A DNA stretch of 64,000 bases from Saccharomyces paradoxus (taxonomy: Eukaryota; Ascomycota; Saccharomycetes; Saccharomycetales; Saccharomycetaceae). Below the pieces are notes generated by a model that saw only the letters and a list, made by a program, of their open reading frames with translations, did no database searches and was not told the DNA's origin. Location of the stretch: the NCBI RefSeq assembly GCF_002079055.1, contig NC_047498.1, forward strand, positions 461,299 to 525,298, written 5' to 3'. Position numbers and translations under genes: made by a program. Below, in pieces: positions 32,221-44,224 of the stretch. Each line of letters opens with the position of its first letter. Within the stretch, counting starts at the first letter, position 1.

Positions 32221-32557
32221 AAAAAATCTTACGATGAAAAAACGGTACCGATTCATTTTAGTAAGAAGTAAATAGCACATTCGGCCGGCTGGCGGCCAAC
32301 AGGTAGACCCCCAGGGAAAAGAAATTCCCTTTGCCGGCCCGCTTCTCCAGGCTGGTGGTGGATAGGGCGATGCAATGCTGGGAAAGTGCGATCTTTCTCC
32401 TCCAGTCGTTGCTGTTCTCCTGGTAGCTTTCCAATTACCATCAATATTACAAGTGTATGAATGAGAAATGCTCTATATGAGGGTATTATTAAATTTCGCA
32501 GATGTTTACTTTTTAGGAGGCATTTGCTAAAGCACCATACAAATAATATAGACAAAA

Positions 32558-33192
32558 ATGGGTAGTATGTAGTAGGATACTGAGAACAAGACTGTGAACC
32601 TGTTTATGACGACCGTGGAGAAACGCTAAGGGAAATAACATGACTGTCAGAAGAGAAATAACGGTAGGCATGGACACCAAATCTATATTTATCACAAGTG
32701 ATGATACGAAACTGGTATACTTCCTATGTAGGCAGAATAATGAATAAAAGACATTCGCATGACAACAAATTCATTGAGTAGAAAAAAATGCTGCGTGCAT
32801 ACTTAAGGGAAGTCGAAAATATTAATTTTAATGGCGTTGTAACGGTCACTAGAAATCGTAACGATAAGATAAAGTAAAATATACTAACAAGTTCAACCAA
32901 ATTGTGCAACAATTTGATTTTCTTCTAAATAGAGGGTACTCCTTCATTCGGTAAGCGTCACAACAAGTCTCACACTTTGTGTAACAGATGTGGTCGTCGT
33001 TCTTTCCACGTTCAAAAGAAGACCTGTTCATCCTGTGGTTATCCAGCTGCTAAGACCAGATCTTACAACTGGGGTGCCAAGGCCAAGAGAAGACACACTA
33101 CTGGTACTGGTAGAATGAGATACTTGAAACACGTTTCAAGAAGATTCAAGAACGGTTTCCAAACCGGCTCTGCTTCTAAGGCTTCTGCTTAA
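32558..33192 (+). CDS. RPL37A: Large-subunit ribosomal protein eL37 (Rpl37A), spliced
   Basis: Structural protein of the 60S subunit with a zinc finger. The gene is split: exon 1 is only seven bases (32558-32564, ATGGGTA) and exon 2 runs from 32933 to 33192. Joining them gives [12 protein letters not shown] and a total of 88 residues, the exact family length. The zinc-binding cysteines are in CNRCG (exon 2 start) and CSSCG. The rest is basic, ending in SKASA. Codon bias is strong. The Lys3 codon is split by the intron, so an ATG-based search without splicing finds only the C-terminal part from 32977. Tandem Rap1-like sites lie upstream. The RPL37B paralogue is elsewhere in the genome. Confidence 0.97.
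32565..32932 (+). other. RPL37A intron (368 bases)
   Basis: The donor is GTATGT at 32565-32570. The branch site is a full TACTAAC at 32882-32888, and the acceptor TAG is at 32930-32932, 45 bases after the branch adenosine. All three are consensus signals. I see no snoRNA boxes inside. Confidence 0.95.
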
Positions 33193-33545
33193 TTTTTATA
33201 CTAAGATTTACTTCTTTAAATGAAAACTCAATAATTAGAGACCTTATATAATAACTAACCAACTGCAAAAAAAACTTTTAAACAATAGTTAACAAAACTC
33301 CCACCTTTTTTTTAATATATCTTTATCCTTTCAACGTAATTATGCCTTCGGATGGTTTACCGGCAACGTAAAATTGACAGTTTCGTAATTCGTGATCGAA
33401 AAAAGTGAAAAATTATTGTTCGATGAATTTATACAGCGATGTCTTGGCCTGTTTTACCGATACCATTCATTATAAGGAGCAAATAGCTTCATACCATATC
33501 CTTACCAGATATCCAGTTATCAAGAAACCCGTAAAGTCGTAGGTC
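33193..33545 (+). promoter_or_regulatory. RPL37A 3' end and EMG1 promoter
   Basis: About 350 bases. An RRPE-like TGAAAAATT at 33406-33414 and a PAC-like CGATGAATT at 33421-33429 lie about 120-140 bases before EMG1. Both are imperfect matches, but the pair and its order are the ribosome biogenesis pattern seen at CBF5, PWP1 and NOP56. A TTTAATATAT stretch near 33312-33320 is TATA-like. Confidence 0.5.
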
Positions 33546-34304
33546 ATGGTTGAAGATTCCAGAGTTAGAGACGCCCTCAAAGGTGGTGATCAGAAGGCAT
33601 TACCGGCCTCTTTGGTTCCTCAAGCACCTCCAGTCTTGACATCAAAGGACAAGATTACTAAGAGAATGATTGTGGTGTTGGCCATGGCATCTCTGGAGAC
33701 ACACAAGATATCGTCCAATGGGCCTGGTGGTGACAAATATGTTCTTTTGAACTGTGATGACCATCAAGGTTTATTGAAAAAAATGGGTAGAGACATTAGT
33801 GAAGCAAGACCAGATATTACCCACCAATGTCTTTTGACGTTGCTAGATTCTCCAATCAACAAAGCTGGGAAATTGCAGGTCTACATTCAAACAAGTCGAG
33901 GCATTCTAATTGAGGTTAACCCTACTGTTCGTATACCAAGAACTTTCAAAAGATTTTCAGGCTTAATGGTTCAGTTACTACATAAGCTTTCTATCAGATC
34001 CGTAAATTCTGAAGAAAAGTTACTTAAAGTCATTAAGAATCCAATTACCGATCATCTCCCTACTAAGTGCCGTAAAGTGACATTATCCTTTGACGCACCG
34101 GTTATCCGTGTTCAAGATCACATCGAAGAACTAGACGATGATGAAAGTATATGTGTTTTTGTCGGTGCCATGGCAAGGGGTAAAGATAACTTTGCGGATG
34201 AATACGTCGACGAAAAAGTTGGCCTGTCCAATTACCCATTGTCTGCCTCAGTTGCATGTTCTAAGTTTTGCCACGGCGCAGAAGATGCTTGGAATATTTT
34301 ATAG
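33546..34304 (+). CDS. EMG1: 18S rRNA pseudouridine N1-methyltransferase Emg1 (Nep1)
   Basis: SPOUT-class methyltransferase that N1-methylates a pseudouridine of 18S rRNA during formation of the hypermodified acp3-psi base. It is also needed for 40S subunit assembly in the nucleolus. The 252-residue product has the family blocks: [12 protein letters not shown] near residues 43-54, LLNCDDHQG near 68-76 and [14 protein letters not shown] near 89-102. The C-terminal knot region has [10 protein letters not shown] and [21 protein letters not shown]. Length equals the yeast protein. It sits just downstream of RPL37A in the same direction. Confidence 0.97.
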   Translation: MVEDSRVRDALKGGDQKALPASLVPQAPPVLTSKDKITKRMIVVLAMASLETHKISSNGPGGDKYVLLNCDDHQGLLKKMGRDISEARPDITHQCLLTLLDSPINKAGKLQVYIQTSRGILIEVNPTVRIPRTFKRFSGLMVQLLHKLSIRSVNSEEKLLKVIKNPITDHLPTKCRKVTLSFDAPVIRVQDHIEELDDDESICVFVGAMARGKDNFADEYVDEKVGLSNYPLSASVACSKFCHGAEDAWNIL

Positions 34305-34777
34305 TGCCTAAGTCTACCTAGCATCCTCTTTGTATAATAGCAGTCCATATACTACATAGAAACTACCGAGTTAGTAATTAATTCAACCGCACCTCTATCC
34401 TTCCCCCACGCGCAATAATGGTTCGGAAGTCATCTGAACGAGGCTCAGTCTTCGAATATTTTACCTAATTCGGACCCTGAACGGTGAACAAAATTTCAAT
34501 ATAATATAAACAAAACATAGAAGATTTCTTGGCAAAAAGAAAAGGTCAAGAGGTCGTTGGAAAAGGTTTTTACAACTGCAAACAGCACTTCATATTGCTA
34601 ATTTACTTGTCGGTACCATTTCCTTAGCGTCTTGCTGATATTGACTTATTTGGCTTTGTTTATTCTTACTAAACGATATTCGTAAAACGGAAATCAAAGA
34701 AAACCAAAATCAAAGTTCCAAAGCGTGGCAATAAAAGAAATAATAACTGCAAGGACACCAAGAAACTACAGTAAGAG
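34305..34777 (+). promoter_or_regulatory. SKG3 upstream region
   Basis: About 470 bases between EMG1 and SKG3. I see A-rich leader sequence and a run of lysine-codon-like purines near 34680-34730, but no named factor site and no credible frame. Confidence 0.35.
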
Positions 34778-37700
34778 ATGAAAAGGATTTTCTCTGGTGT
34801 GAAGTCACCAAAGTTACCTGCTCCCCCAAAAGTCTTCAAAAATGATGAGAGCCCATCCACTCCAAGCTCCCCCAAATTCGATCAAGGCCTTCGAAGTTTA
34901 TCGGCATCTGCCTCAAGGCTCTTCAGTAGCTCAACATCCACTCCTGGTAGCCCTACTTTAGATCTTCCACAGGAACACTCTATTAATGGTGACATCTCAC
35001 CAGAACTAGTACCAATCGTTACTTTACTTTCCGCACAGTCTCATAGAAGATACCATCATGGTACATTCCTGATATTACATGACTTGAAAACGGATGGAAC
35101 ACCTGCTGCGCGTCAATGGGATGAATGCTATGGAGTATTGTTAGGAACCCAGTTGGCCTTATGGGATGCGAAAGAATTATCAGATTCGAAGACTAATAGG
35201 GACACATCAAATTTGAAGAAAGTCGCATCGAGACCCACTTTCATCAACTTCACAGACGCTTCTGTGAGGAATTTGGACGCTAATGATCAGATAATCAGTG
35301 CAGCAGAGAGCAAAAATACAAAAAAGGATCTAGACAACGTTCTTGTTGTTTCAACAACTTTGAAAAACAGATATTTCTTAAAATTCAAAAATTCAAAATC
35401 GTTCAAAACTTGGAATGCAGCAATTAGGCTTAGTCTGTTCGAGTTTACAGCATTGCAAGAAGCCTACACAGGTTCGTTTCTTTCAAGCAGGGGTGTCAAA
35501 CTTGGTGATATCAAGGTTGTTATGGCAGATACTAAATTCACTTATGAGGACTGGGTTAGCGTGAGATTTGGGACAGGTATGCCATGGAAGCGTTGCTACG
35601 CTGTTATCTCCCCACAGTCTAGCAAAAAAAAGAAAAATTCAAAAGGCTCAATATGTTTCTATGAAAATGACAAAAAAACCAAAAAATCAAACATCATGAC
35701 AACTGTAGTGGATGCAAGGGCTTTATATGCCGTTTATCCCTCTTCACCAATATTAATCGACACATCTACAATCATAAAATTGGAAGGTTTTGTATCTTTT
35801 GAAAAAAGTGAGGAACCTCAGGAAACCAACATATTCATCATGCCTGAAAAACACCAAGGTGTTCCTGGATATGACACTATTATTCGTTTTCTAATCCCAG
35901 CTATGAATGCTTTCTATTTATATGGCAGGCCAAAAGGTTTGATTGCCAACAGAATTGACCCGGATTCCTTGCTGTTTGCTTTACCAACGCTTCCGCATAT
36001 ATATTATTTACAGGTGGATGATGTTCTATCATTAACAAAAGACAAAAGTTACTTGCATTGGAATGCCGCTGACTGGAGAAATAATATTGTTAAAGTATTA
36101 CAGAAAAAATTAAGTAAAGGCTATAAAGGCTGTGGCAATAAATCTGTATCAATTGCATCTGGGATGATGAAGTCGCCGGCAATTAGTTCAGCGGAATTAT
36201 TCGAAGGGTACGATTCTCTTCCAGAGAAGCAAATGGAGAGTCCGCAAAAATCTAAGATCAAATCTTCTTCTACACTGCCATCAATTGATGATATTAGTTC
36301 GGTTCCTGCCTCTGTAAGTTCTCATGCTACCTCAGTAAAACAAACAGAATTATTCGTTGCTGATAATTCTTCCAAAATCAATGACTGTGTGTCAGCCCAG
36401 TCCAGCGTTACCACTAACTTCAAAGATACTTTCACTACCCCAATGACATCGGGGATGCTTAACCAAGAAAACGCAGACAGAAGCTTTGAGTCAGGCTTAA
36501 AACTTAAAATCCCTGATGCAGATTTGAAAAACATGGAAGACGTTGAATCGAGCTCTGCTAACAACTTTTCTACGACACCAGAAGACAAACATATTCCTTT
36601 GGCTAATGCAGCCGAATTATCTGCTCTTTACGACAAATATTCTACATCTCCCTTTGGTAAATCTGAGGCTCATTCAAACCCTAAACCTCAAACGTTGGAA
36701 GTTGAAGATCGCCCAAAAAATGAAACTAGAAGTCCTTATGAGAGATACGTAGGCACATCTGCTGAAAGTAAGACATTTGAAATAGGTAACGTCAGAGAGT
36801 CGAAGAGCACAATCAATACTTCCCTATCTTCGCCTTTGAGAGTAGAGGATAATACACGTTCAAAAAACGAGGACCTGGGATCCTTAAGAGAGTTTGAAGA
36901 GTTGTCTCAAAAGATTAGCAATATGGGAATGGGCAATATTTCTTCAGAAGCTTTAAATGACAGAGCGGAGAACAGTTCCTTAGTGACGGACCTGAACTTA
37001 GATATTAATAACGGTTCATCCACCAACCTCCACGTAGAACAACGTATGCCGGATTTCGGAGAGGAAAATGTGTTTGATCCAGATTATATGGAACAAAACC
37101 AAATGTTAGAGACAGAAAGTAGGTACACTACGGATGAATTTGACTTTTCAGATAACCAAGATGCAGCATCCAGTGAATATAGCAATGTACAGACCAACCG
37201 AATGGCGACTGAAATTTTTCCCACTGGTGACAAAAATGACAAGATTCCGCATTCTTCTTTATTTACAAATTTAAACCAGCTTACTTCGAATGGAGGCAAT
37301 TATCAAGGTAGCTCCGATTTAACTGGTGATCAAATGAACAAACCTCTACAATTTCAACCACTTCATGTGAAAGGACCACAATCTTCTTCATTTGGTTACA
37401 AAAATTCTTCAGCCAATACCTCGCAGCCCCAAGTCCCATATCCCGCTGGCCGCCCGTTGGGTAAAATAAGAACAGGCCCATTGACCATTCAACCCATGCA
37501 ACAAGGCGGAGACTCATCAATGGGTACTTTTCAATCTCCACAACATCAGTTACCGACGCCACAACAGCGTCAAATCCAACCACTTTCCTTCAGAAACAAT
37601 GCCTATGGAAGCGGTAACAACCAGAATACCCTCTATCCATCACAGCAGCAGCCTCAAGGTATGAGGTATATGAATAATAAGGCTCAAATAAATGATAGAT

Positions 37701-37852
37701 CTCAGATACCGCAAACACAATATAATGTACAAGATGACCGTCCTAGCCTCCATATAAACACCAGCAACCGAACAAAGCCACGTACTGTACAAGGCGGATT
37801 TTCACAGTTTATGCCTCCCAGTAGCACATCAACCAACCCATATTCCAACTAG
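34778..37852 (+). CDS. SKG3: PH-domain bud-associated protein Skg3
   Basis: Protein of 1024 residues, paralogue of Caf120, found at the bud and bud neck in S. cerevisiae; its biochemical role is unclear. The N-terminal third is folded. After a Ser/Pro-rich start (about residues 1-75) comes a pleckstrin-homology-like domain at about 85-225 and a second conserved region to about 450. The C-terminal half is rich in Ser, Asn and Gln, presumably disordered, with many possible phosphorylation sites, and ends in a Gln/Pro-rich segment. No membrane segment is visible. I recall a nearly identical length (1026) for S. cerevisiae. Confidence 0.94.
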   Translation: MKRIFSGVKSPKLPAPPKVFKNDESPSTPSSPKFDQGLRSLSASASRLFSSSTSTPGSPTLDLPQEHSINGDISPELVPIVTLLSAQSHRRYHHGTFLILHDLKTDGTPAARQWDECYGVLLGTQLALWDAKELSDSKTNRDTSNLKKVASRPTFINFTDASVRNLDANDQIISAAESKNTKKDLDNVLVVSTTLKNRYFLKFKNSKSFKTWNAAIRLSLFEFTALQEAYTGSFLSSRGVKLGDIKVVMADTKFTYEDWVSVRFGTGMPWKRCYAVISPQSSKKKKNSKGSICFYENDKKTKKSNIMTTVVDARALYAVYPSSPILIDTSTIIKLEGFVSFEKSEEPQETNIFIMPEKHQGVPGYDTIIRFLIPAMNAFYLYGRPKGLIANRIDPDSLLFALPTLPHIYYLQVDDVLSLTKDKSYLHWNAADWRNNIVKVLQKKLSKGYKGCGNKSVSIASGMMKSPAISSAELFEGYDSLPEKQMESPQKSKIKSSSTLPSIDDISSVPASVSSHATSVKQTELFVADNSSKINDCVSAQSSVTTNFKDTFTTPMTSGMLNQENADRSFESGLKLKIPDADLKNMEDVESSSANNFSTTPEDKHIPLANAAELSALYDKYSTSPFGKSEAHSNPKPQTLEVEDRPKNETRSPYERYVGTSAESKTFEIGNVRESKSTINTSLSSPLRVEDNTRSKNEDLGSLREFEELSQKISNMGMGNISSEALNDRAENSSLVTDLNLDINNGSSTNLHVEQRMPDFGEENVFDPDYMEQNQMLETESRYTTDEFDFSDNQDAASSEYSNVQTNRMATEIFPTGDKNDKIPHSSLFTNLNQLTSNGGNYQGSSDLTGDQMNKPLQFQPLHVKGPQSSSFGYKNSSANTSQPQVPYPAGRPLGKIRTGPLTIQPMQQGGDSSMGTFQSPQHQLPTPQQRQIQPLSFRNNAYGSGNNQNTLYPSQQQPQGMRYMNNKAQINDRSQIPQTQYNVQDDRPSLHINTSNRTKPRTVQGGFSQFMPPSSTSTNPYSN

Positions 37853-38203
37853 TTCAGTTCTATCTCAATTTTTTTTTTTAAGCCAATAATCCTATATAAT
37901 TTTCCCATAAATGTACTATTTTTAATATGACTATAAACGTACCTTTATACCTTCGTTTATCCCTTTTAAGCTTTGTTTTTAAGCTAAACAACTCTTCACT
38001 AATAGACATATTGCTGGCGCTCTCTTCGCGTTTCGTTTAGGCGCATGAACCCGACACTACAGAATCACAAATGCTTTGTATATATGTTAGGATTTCAATA
38101 CTGAGTGAATAGGCAGCTAAAAACTCAACTAAGCAGGCGAAAGTACTTACATGAGAAGCATATTATCAAAAGTTTACTAAACTAAAGAAGTGGAAAGGCT
38201 CCA
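37853..38203 (+). promoter_or_regulatory. SKG3 3' end and MDL1 upstream region
   Basis: About 350 bases. A T11-12 run follows the SKG3 stop at about 37868-37879. A CTTCGCGTTTCG stretch at about 38024-38035 contains overlapping CGCG and CGAAA cores, weakly like an SCB. Nothing else is recognisable. Confidence 0.35.
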
Positions 38204-40291
38204 ATGATTGTAAGAATGATACGTCTTTGTAATGGCCCAAAGTTGTTACGAAGTCAATTCACATCAGCAAGCGCACTATATTCAACCAAGCCATTGTTCA
38301 AACCCCTTACGTGCCAAAAAGTAGGGATGGCTTTAATCATTCCACGCAGAAAGCAGTTTTTCTTTCGTTCGATTCGATTACAGTCAAGCATTACGGAAGG
38401 AAAGAAGCCCACCAAGCCCACTTTAAAATTATCCGATGCGAATTCAAAATCTTCGGGGTTTAAAGACATTAAGCGGCTGTTCGTCTTATCTAAACCGGAA
38501 TCCAGATATATTGGACTTGCCCTTCTTTTAATCCTCATTTCAAGTTCAGTAAGTATGGCTGTGCCTTCCGTTATCGGTAAGTTATTAGACTTGGCTTCCG
38601 AAAGTGACGACAAAGATGAAGAGGGATCAAAAAGCAATAAGTTATATGGTCTAACCAAGAAGCAATTTTTTACAGCATTAGGAGTAGTGTTTATAATTGG
38701 TGCAGTTGCTAATGCAAGTAGAATTATCATTTTAAAGGTCACTGGTGAAAGACTGGTTGCGAGATTAAGAACGAGAACAATGAAAGCTGCCTTAGATCAA
38801 GATGCCACATTTTTAGATACTAACCGTGTTGGTGATTTGATTTCAAGATTATCATCCGATGCATCTATAGTGGCTAAATCTGTTACACAGAACGTCTCTG
38901 ATGGTACAAGAGCAATTATCCAAGGATTTGTCGGCTTTGGTATGATGAGCTTCCTCTCCTGGAAATTAACTTGCGTTATGATGGTTTTAGCCCCTCCCTT
39001 AGGTGCTATGGCACTGATATATGGTAGGAAGATACGAAACCTATCAAGACAGTTACAAACTTCAGTAGGTGGGTTAACAAAAGTGGCAGAAGAACAATTA
39101 AATGCCACTAGAACTATTCAAGCATATGGTGGTGAAAAAAACGAAGTTCACCGTTATGCAAAGGAAGTTAGAAATGTATTTCATATTGGCCTAAAGGAAG
39201 CTGTTACTTCTGGTTTATTTTTCGGGAGTACTGGGCTAGTTGGTAACACTGCAATGCTGTCGTTATTATTGGTTGGAACGAGTATGATTCAAAGTGGCAC
39301 AATGACCGTCGGTGAATTATCAAGTTTCATGATGTACGCCGTGTATACCGGAAGTTCATTATTTGGCTTATCGAGCTTCTACTCAGAACTTATGAAGGGT
39401 GCTGGTGCCGCTGCCAGAGTCTTTGAATTAAATGACCGTAAGCCATTGATTCGTCCGACTATTGGGAGGGATCCTGTGTCATTGGCGCAAAAACCTATCG
39501 TTTTCAAAAATGTGTCGTTCACTTATCCAACTCGGCCCAAACATCAGATTTTCAAGGATTTGAATATTACTATCAAACCCGGTGAACATGTCTGCGCTGT
39601 CGGGCCATCAGGAAGTGGTAAATCAACGATTGCATCTTTGTTGCTCAGGTACTACGATGTGAACTCAGGATCGATTGAGTTTGGTGATGAAGACATCAGA
39701 AACTTCAACTTGAGAAAGTATCGAAGATTACTAGGATACGTACAGCAAGAACCACTACTTTTCAATGGAACCATTTTAGAAAACATCCTCTACTGTATTC
39801 CGCCTGAAATTGCGGAGCAGGAAGTTCGTATTGGACGTGCCATTGGGCAAGCTAACTGCACAAAGTTTCTGGCCAATTTCCCAGACGGATTGCAGACTAT
39901 GGTTGGCGCTAGAGGTGCACAATTGTCCGGTGGTCAAAAGCAAAGAATCGCATTAGCTAGAGCGTTCTTATTGGATCCTGCCGTCCTTATTTTAGATGAA
40001 GCAACCAGCGCCCTTGACTCGCAAAGTGAAGAAATAGTGGCGAAAAACCTTCAGAGACGTGTAGAAAGGGGTTTAACAACTATATCAATTGCACATAGGC
40101 TTTCGACTATCAAACACAGCACTAGGGTCATAGTGTTAGGGAAACACGGCTCAGTTGTTGAAACTGGTTCATTCCAAGATCTGATCGCTATTCCTAATAG
40201 TGAGCTGAATGCTTTGCTTGCCGAACAGCAGGATGAGGAAGGAAAAGAACGAACGATGAATTCGGACAGTGGCATTGCTCAAGAAGTATAA
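38204..40291 (+). CDS. MDL1: Mitochondrial inner-membrane ABC half-transporter Mdl1
   Basis: Half-size ABC transporter of the ABCB10 type. It exports peptides produced by protein breakdown in the matrix. The 695-residue product has a long Arg/Ser-rich presequence (about residues 1-60) and a six-helix transmembrane domain (about 100-385). One nucleotide-binding domain carries Walker A GPSGSGKST near residue 467, the signature LSGGQ near 574, Walker B VLILDEATSALD near 594, and a switch His in IAHRLST. All ATPase motifs are intact. Length is that of the S. cerevisiae protein. It is convergent with ATG26. Confidence 0.97.
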   Translation: MIVRMIRLCNGPKLLRSQFTSASALYSTKPLFKPLTCQKVGMALIIPRRKQFFFRSIRLQSSITEGKKPTKPTLKLSDANSKSSGFKDIKRLFVLSKPESRYIGLALLLILISSSVSMAVPSVIGKLLDLASESDDKDEEGSKSNKLYGLTKKQFFTALGVVFIIGAVANASRIIILKVTGERLVARLRTRTMKAALDQDATFLDTNRVGDLISRLSSDASIVAKSVTQNVSDGTRAIIQGFVGFGMMSFLSWKLTCVMMVLAPPLGAMALIYGRKIRNLSRQLQTSVGGLTKVAEEQLNATRTIQAYGGEKNEVHRYAKEVRNVFHIGLKEAVTSGLFFGSTGLVGNTAMLSLLLVGTSMIQSGTMTVGELSSFMMYAVYTGSSLFGLSSFYSELMKGAGAAARVFELNDRKPLIRPTIGRDPVSLAQKPIVFKNVSFTYPTRPKHQIFKDLNITIKPGEHVCAVGPSGSGKSTIASLLLRYYDVNSGSIEFGDEDIRNFNLRKYRRLLGYVQQEPLLFNGTILENILYCIPPEIAEQEVRIGRAIGQANCTKFLANFPDGLQTMVGARGAQLSGGQKQRIALARAFLLDPAVLILDEATSALDSQSEEIVAKNLQRRVERGLTTISIAHRLSTIKHSTRVIVLGKHGSVVETGSFQDLIAIPNSELNALLAEQQDEEGKERTMNSDSGIAQEV

Positions 40292-40615
40292 AAACTTGGC
40301 ACAAAATCGAATCATTTTTCTATACCGCAGTTATGGCATTTATTGTAAGACTATCGATTAATATTAGACGCAAAAGGCTGCGATTGCCCTCGATTAGACA
40401 GAGTAAAAAATACTGTGTATCAAGGAAATCTCAAATTAAACTTTAGTAATGAAAATACTATATTTTTTATTTTTTACTATTTAATTAATATTATTATTAC
40501 TTTCACATCTTTTTTGTTTACAAATATAATTGAAAGATTATAAAAAATGAACTACTTATTACCATTAGTGATTATTTAATATGCTTTTCTCAGGAAAGAC
40601 AGTGTCATACTCGAT
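40292..40615. other. Convergent spacer between MDL1 and ATG26
   Basis: About 320 bases holding both 3' ends. The stretch 40440-40560 is extremely A/T-rich and serves as polyadenylation sequence. I found no full 11-bp ARS consensus in it and no gene. Confidence 0.45.
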
Positions 40616-43600
40616 TCAAATCATCGTCCATGCTTCATCCGTTGTTTCAGCAGATGACAGTTTGGTTGGATCTACAATTTCATCTTTCTTACGCGGATTT
40701 TTTACTCTTGATAAAGTAACGCTTCTTGCATACTCAAGTTCGTTGTAGATTGCACTTATTGCAGTTTTAATCCCATCTTCTTTGGAAATTTTCTTCTTTA
40801 TTAATTCAGCTCTATCTTTCATTGTTTTGTTCGTCGTAGCTACCTTTAAAGCTTCTGCTAATGTTTGAGAGTTCAGTTTCTTTAAAGCAATACCAACTCC
40901 AATATCTTCTACTCTACTTGCATAAAAGAACTGATCACCAAAGAAAGGTTTTATAACGGTGGGTAAACCGGCACGTAATGAAGCTCCCGTAGTCCCAGAA
41001 CCACCATGGTGAACAGCTGCATCAACTTGTGGAAATAACCAATCATGAGGAACGTTTTCGATATTTAGTATGTTTCCTGGAAGATCTACCTCTATCCTCT
41101 TTGCCGCCTTATCATCCAATCTCTCCGACCATCCTTTATTTAAAATGCAGTAGACATCTGCTTCTGTCACTGCTTCGACAAGGGCTTCCGTCATTTCTTT
41201 GGCATTAGAGACTACAATCGAACCAAACCCGATATAAACCAATTTTTTGCCTTTTAATCTTGCCTCGGAAATGAATTCTTGTAATTCGAGTGGCGATTTG
41301 AAAGTACTCTTATCATCAAGAAACCAATATCCTGTAACCCTCACCCACTCGCTAAAATCAATTGATGGTGGAAAAATTGTCGGAGAAACGTTATACAGGA
41401 AAGGAACATTGTTTTGCTGTAAAAGGAAAAGGTTAGTTTTTCCTAACCCTAGAGTTTCCACTCTCCACTTGTTTACTTGTCCGCTAATTCCCTTCCAGAA
41501 GACATTTTCGAAAAGAACATGTGTTAAGTAGTTATAATTACCACCCCTCTTTTGATCCGGTACAATAAAAGCATGTGGGTATGCTCTTGTTCTTGTCCAT
41601 GGCATGGTAAATGCTCGAAAATAAGGAATTTGTAATGCTTCAGTAATATGAATACCAACCATAGCTGATGGTGATTCAATCAGAATATCAAACTTTCTTC
41701 TGTTACAAACCTCCCAAGAAGTCTGTAAAAGGGCATCAATCCACCCTCTAAACTTACTCGATGCTTCTCTGAGCATTTTGACGTTCATTGATTCATTTTC
41801 CACCATCAAGGACATCAACTCCACTGGGTTACCAGCAATTTCTTCAAATTGGATCCCATGACTTTCGACAAAGTTTCGAAATTCCGAATGTGTAATTATT
41901 ACTACTTGATGACCTTCTTTGATCAAGCCCTTGCCAAGGGCAATATATGGTTGAACATCCCCTCTTGAACCAATTGTCAATAGTCCAAACTTATAACTTT
42001 TGTTTGGTGTTATGCTCGTTTTATAGTGCGGATTCTCATCAATCATTAACGGTACCTCAAAACCCTCGGCATTAATTTTGTCTTCAAATAGCTTCAGCTT
42101 TGCCGAATCAGGATTATGCTGCACATCACCAAGAGAAGTACTCGATATATTCGATCCTTCTCCACTGCCTGCATATATGTTATCCAGGAGCTTCAAAAGG
42201 ATGCGTTCAATATCATCTCTGGCGACTTCAGTGCTAAATTCAAAAAATAGTTCCTCGTGACCGTGAATCACTATGACCAATACAAAATAACCAAATCGAA
42301 AACCCTTTTCTTTATAGCATGTCTCCACATCAATCAACGGCAAAACCATGTGTATATTGGATCCTGGCAATAAGGACCTGAAGCACACTGTATCATTGGA
42401 TACATAAATCTTACCATAAACGGGAACATTTCTATTCAGGTAAGTGTAATAAGTACTGATTAGTGACTTCTCTTTATTGAACTTGAAATGGTACCTAAAC
42501 CGCTCATTAGCAGGAAGCTCTTCGGTTTCTTTTATCAAATAGGTGTCATCTTTTTCAAACTGGATGGATTTGTTCCGGTAGTGTATTGGTTTAGCAGCCC
42601 ACATCTCAGCAAAATTTTTGAGATGGCTTGGCTTCCAACCTACGGTTTGCTCTTGATTATCTTCTTGTTCATGAATATGAATCGTGGAATGCACGGAAGA
42701 GTCTATATCATCCGCCGCATCCTTGTATATTTCCTCCACGTCTTCAACTTGTGAATCTTCAAGAGGTTTAGCTCTACGAAACCAACTATTGCTTCTTTCT
42801 CTAAATCTGAATCTACTCCTTTTCCCATTTTCTGAAGAGGGTACAGCCGAATCTGGAACATTCAAATATTTCGAATCCTTGCCATCATCCTTTTGGGCAT
42901 TTTTATGTTCGGCTGTGTCTGGAGTCTCTTTTTCAAAACCTGATTTTGCTTTCTTAGCTGGAATATCGTAGTAAAGTGTATTGACGCCGGATTTCTGCAA
43001 TGCAGCTAACTGTTCGCAAAGACTGTCCTTGACGTGACTACCGGACCCATCCATAAAAACAAACATGAAATCATCGATAGCGTAAGTCTGTGAGCTCTCC
43101 AAAGCTCTTAATCTCAATGTCAAAGCTTTATTCACAATAGGTTGATCATCTATCTCTATAATGTTGGGTAGCGGAATTTTTAAACTTATGGAATTGTTCT
43201 CAGAATTTTGAGCCGCAAACTGCTCTTTTTTTAGGGCGTTTACCCATGATTTAGCGGAAAACTCTGAATCTGCATTGAATTTGAATGTACTCTCATCTGT
43301 AGAAAGCTTGAAAGTTTTCGTAGTATTCCCGTTTAAGGTATGTTTTTGTATTTCAATTTTTTGGACCTCCCTTAAATCTATGGTTAAAACCGGAAAGTAT
43401 AGCTCAGTTGATGAAGTATACATAGAAAATAAATGATTTTTCAGTACGCACCAATACCTGGTAGACCTGATCAATTTCGTCCTAATATTGAGGTTTCCAG
43501 ACATTTTAACCGACCGAGGATTCTTAGGTAAATATGCAAAAAATAGGAAATGCTTCATCGTGATAAAAATATGGCCTTGAACTAACACATCTTTAAGTAG

Positions 43601-44224
43601 CCATGCAGGAAAATCGTTTAAAAATGGTTCCTGTTCGTCTAAACAAAAGCGCTGTCTTAGCTTAGTAACATTGTCTTTTGATAACTTTTCCCTAGTTACT
43701 GAAAAGTCGAATAAGGTTGGGTTTCTTCTGTCTAATCTCAATGCTTCCGGACATGATTTCGTATTGAGGCCTTCCTTTTTGCTTCTTACTTCATTTGAAC
43801 CAAGGTTTTCCTGGCAACTTTCACTAGAATCAGATTCTTCAGAATCAACTTGCGACAGGGCATTCATTTCTTGGGCATTATTCATCCCTGCATACACACT
43901 AGCAGTAGTTAATAAACCAGCGATGCTTTTCATCATATACTTGGATTTCGCCAAATCATCTGCATTGTCGTTATTGTAACCATTATCGTCATCATCACTA
44001 TGAGCTCCACTTAGACTGTCCTGTAATTCTTGCTGCTCAGCCGAGCCCATTGATAAATTGCTGTTCGACCTTCCTCGCCAGCGCTTGAACTTCGAAAGTG
44101 ACTTTGAAAGACGATGATGCCTAGGGGAGATTTCTGGTTTAGATGGCTTATCAGGCACCAGCGAAATGCTTGGCTTTGACCTCGCTTCACCATCAGAAGC
44201 TGAAATAATCTGAGTAATAGGCAT
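40616..44224 (-). CDS. ATG26: UDP-glucose:sterol glucosyltransferase Atg26
   Basis: Transfers glucose from UDP-glucose to ergosterol; membrane-associated. The 1202-residue product has a basic, Ser-rich N-terminus, a first GRAM domain (about residues 180-235) and a PH domain (about 240-340). An acidic linker leads to a second GRAM domain (about 570-690). The GT28-type catalytic domain begins with [19 protein letters not shown] near residue 745 and contains the UDP-sugar-binding block [15 protein letters not shown] near 1071. A frame extension uses only a TTG at 44251, so the ATG at 44224 is the start. Required for pexophagy in Komagataella but not clearly for autophagy in Saccharomyces (recalled knowledge). 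Confidence 0.96.
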   Translation of the reverse strand: MPITQIISASDGEARSKPSISLVPDKPSKPEISPRHHRLSKSLSKFKRWRGRSNSNLSMGSAEQQELQDSLSGAHSDDDDNGYNNDNADDLAKSKYMMKSIAGLLTTASVYAGMNNAQEMNALSQVDSEESDSSESCQENLGSNEVRSKKEGLNTKSCPEALRLDRRNPTLFDFSVTREKLSKDNVTKLRQRFCLDEQEPFLNDFPAWLLKDVLVQGHIFITMKHFLFFAYLPKNPRSVKMSGNLNIRTKLIRSTRYWCVLKNHLFSMYTSSTELYFPVLTIDLREVQKIEIQKHTLNGNTTKTFKLSTDESTFKFNADSEFSAKSWVNALKKEQFAAQNSENNSISLKIPLPNIIEIDDQPIVNKALTLRLRALESSQTYAIDDFMFVFMDGSGSHVKDSLCEQLAALQKSGVNTLYYDIPAKKAKSGFEKETPDTAEHKNAQKDDGKDSKYLNVPDSAVPSSENGKRSRFRFRERSNSWFRRAKPLEDSQVEDVEEIYKDAADDIDSSVHSTIHIHEQEDNQEQTVGWKPSHLKNFAEMWAAKPIHYRNKSIQFEKDDTYLIKETEELPANERFRYHFKFNKEKSLISTYYTYLNRNVPVYGKIYVSNDTVCFRSLLPGSNIHMVLPLIDVETCYKEKGFRFGYFVLVIVIHGHEELFFEFSTEVARDDIERILLKLLDNIYAGSGEGSNISSTSLGDVQHNPDSAKLKLFEDKINAEGFEVPLMIDENPHYKTSITPNKSYKFGLLTIGSRGDVQPYIALGKGLIKEGHQVVIITHSEFRNFVESHGIQFEEIAGNPVELMSLMVENESMNVKMLREASSKFRGWIDALLQTSWEVCNRRKFDILIESPSAMVGIHITEALQIPYFRAFTMPWTRTRAYPHAFIVPDQKRGGNYNYLTHVLFENVFWKGISGQVNKWRVETLGLGKTNLFLLQQNNVPFLYNVSPTIFPPSIDFSEWVRVTGYWFLDDKSTFKSPLELQEFISEARLKGKKLVYIGFGSIVVSNAKEMTEALVEAVTEADVYCILNKGWSERLDDKAAKRIEVDLPGNILNIENVPHDWLFPQVDAAVHHGGSGTTGASLRAGLPTVIKPFFGDQFFYASRVEDIGVGIALKKLNSQTLAEALKVATTNKTMKDRAELIKKKISKEDGIKTAISAIYNELEYARSVTLSRVKNPRKKDEIVDPTKLSSAETTDEAWTMI

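Larger units (their letters stand above)
31918..32557. promoter_or_regulatory. Divergent spacer between TOS4 and RPL37A
   Basis: About 640 bases. The TOS4-proximal half has a full SCB core CACGAAA at 32083-32089 and a CGCGAAA (reverse strand) at 32137-32143. The middle has tandem Rap1-like sites for RPL37A at 32179-32190 and 32208-32220. The RPL37A-proximal part (about 32280-32400) is unusually G/C-rich for this window, with short inverted repeats. A minus-strand frame at 32253-32555 corresponds to no known product. Confidence 0.65.

Noticed and set aside
32253-32555. 100-codon minus-strand frame between TOS4 and RPL37A
   Set aside because: It overlaps the RPL37A promoter and G/C-rich patch and resembles no known protein.
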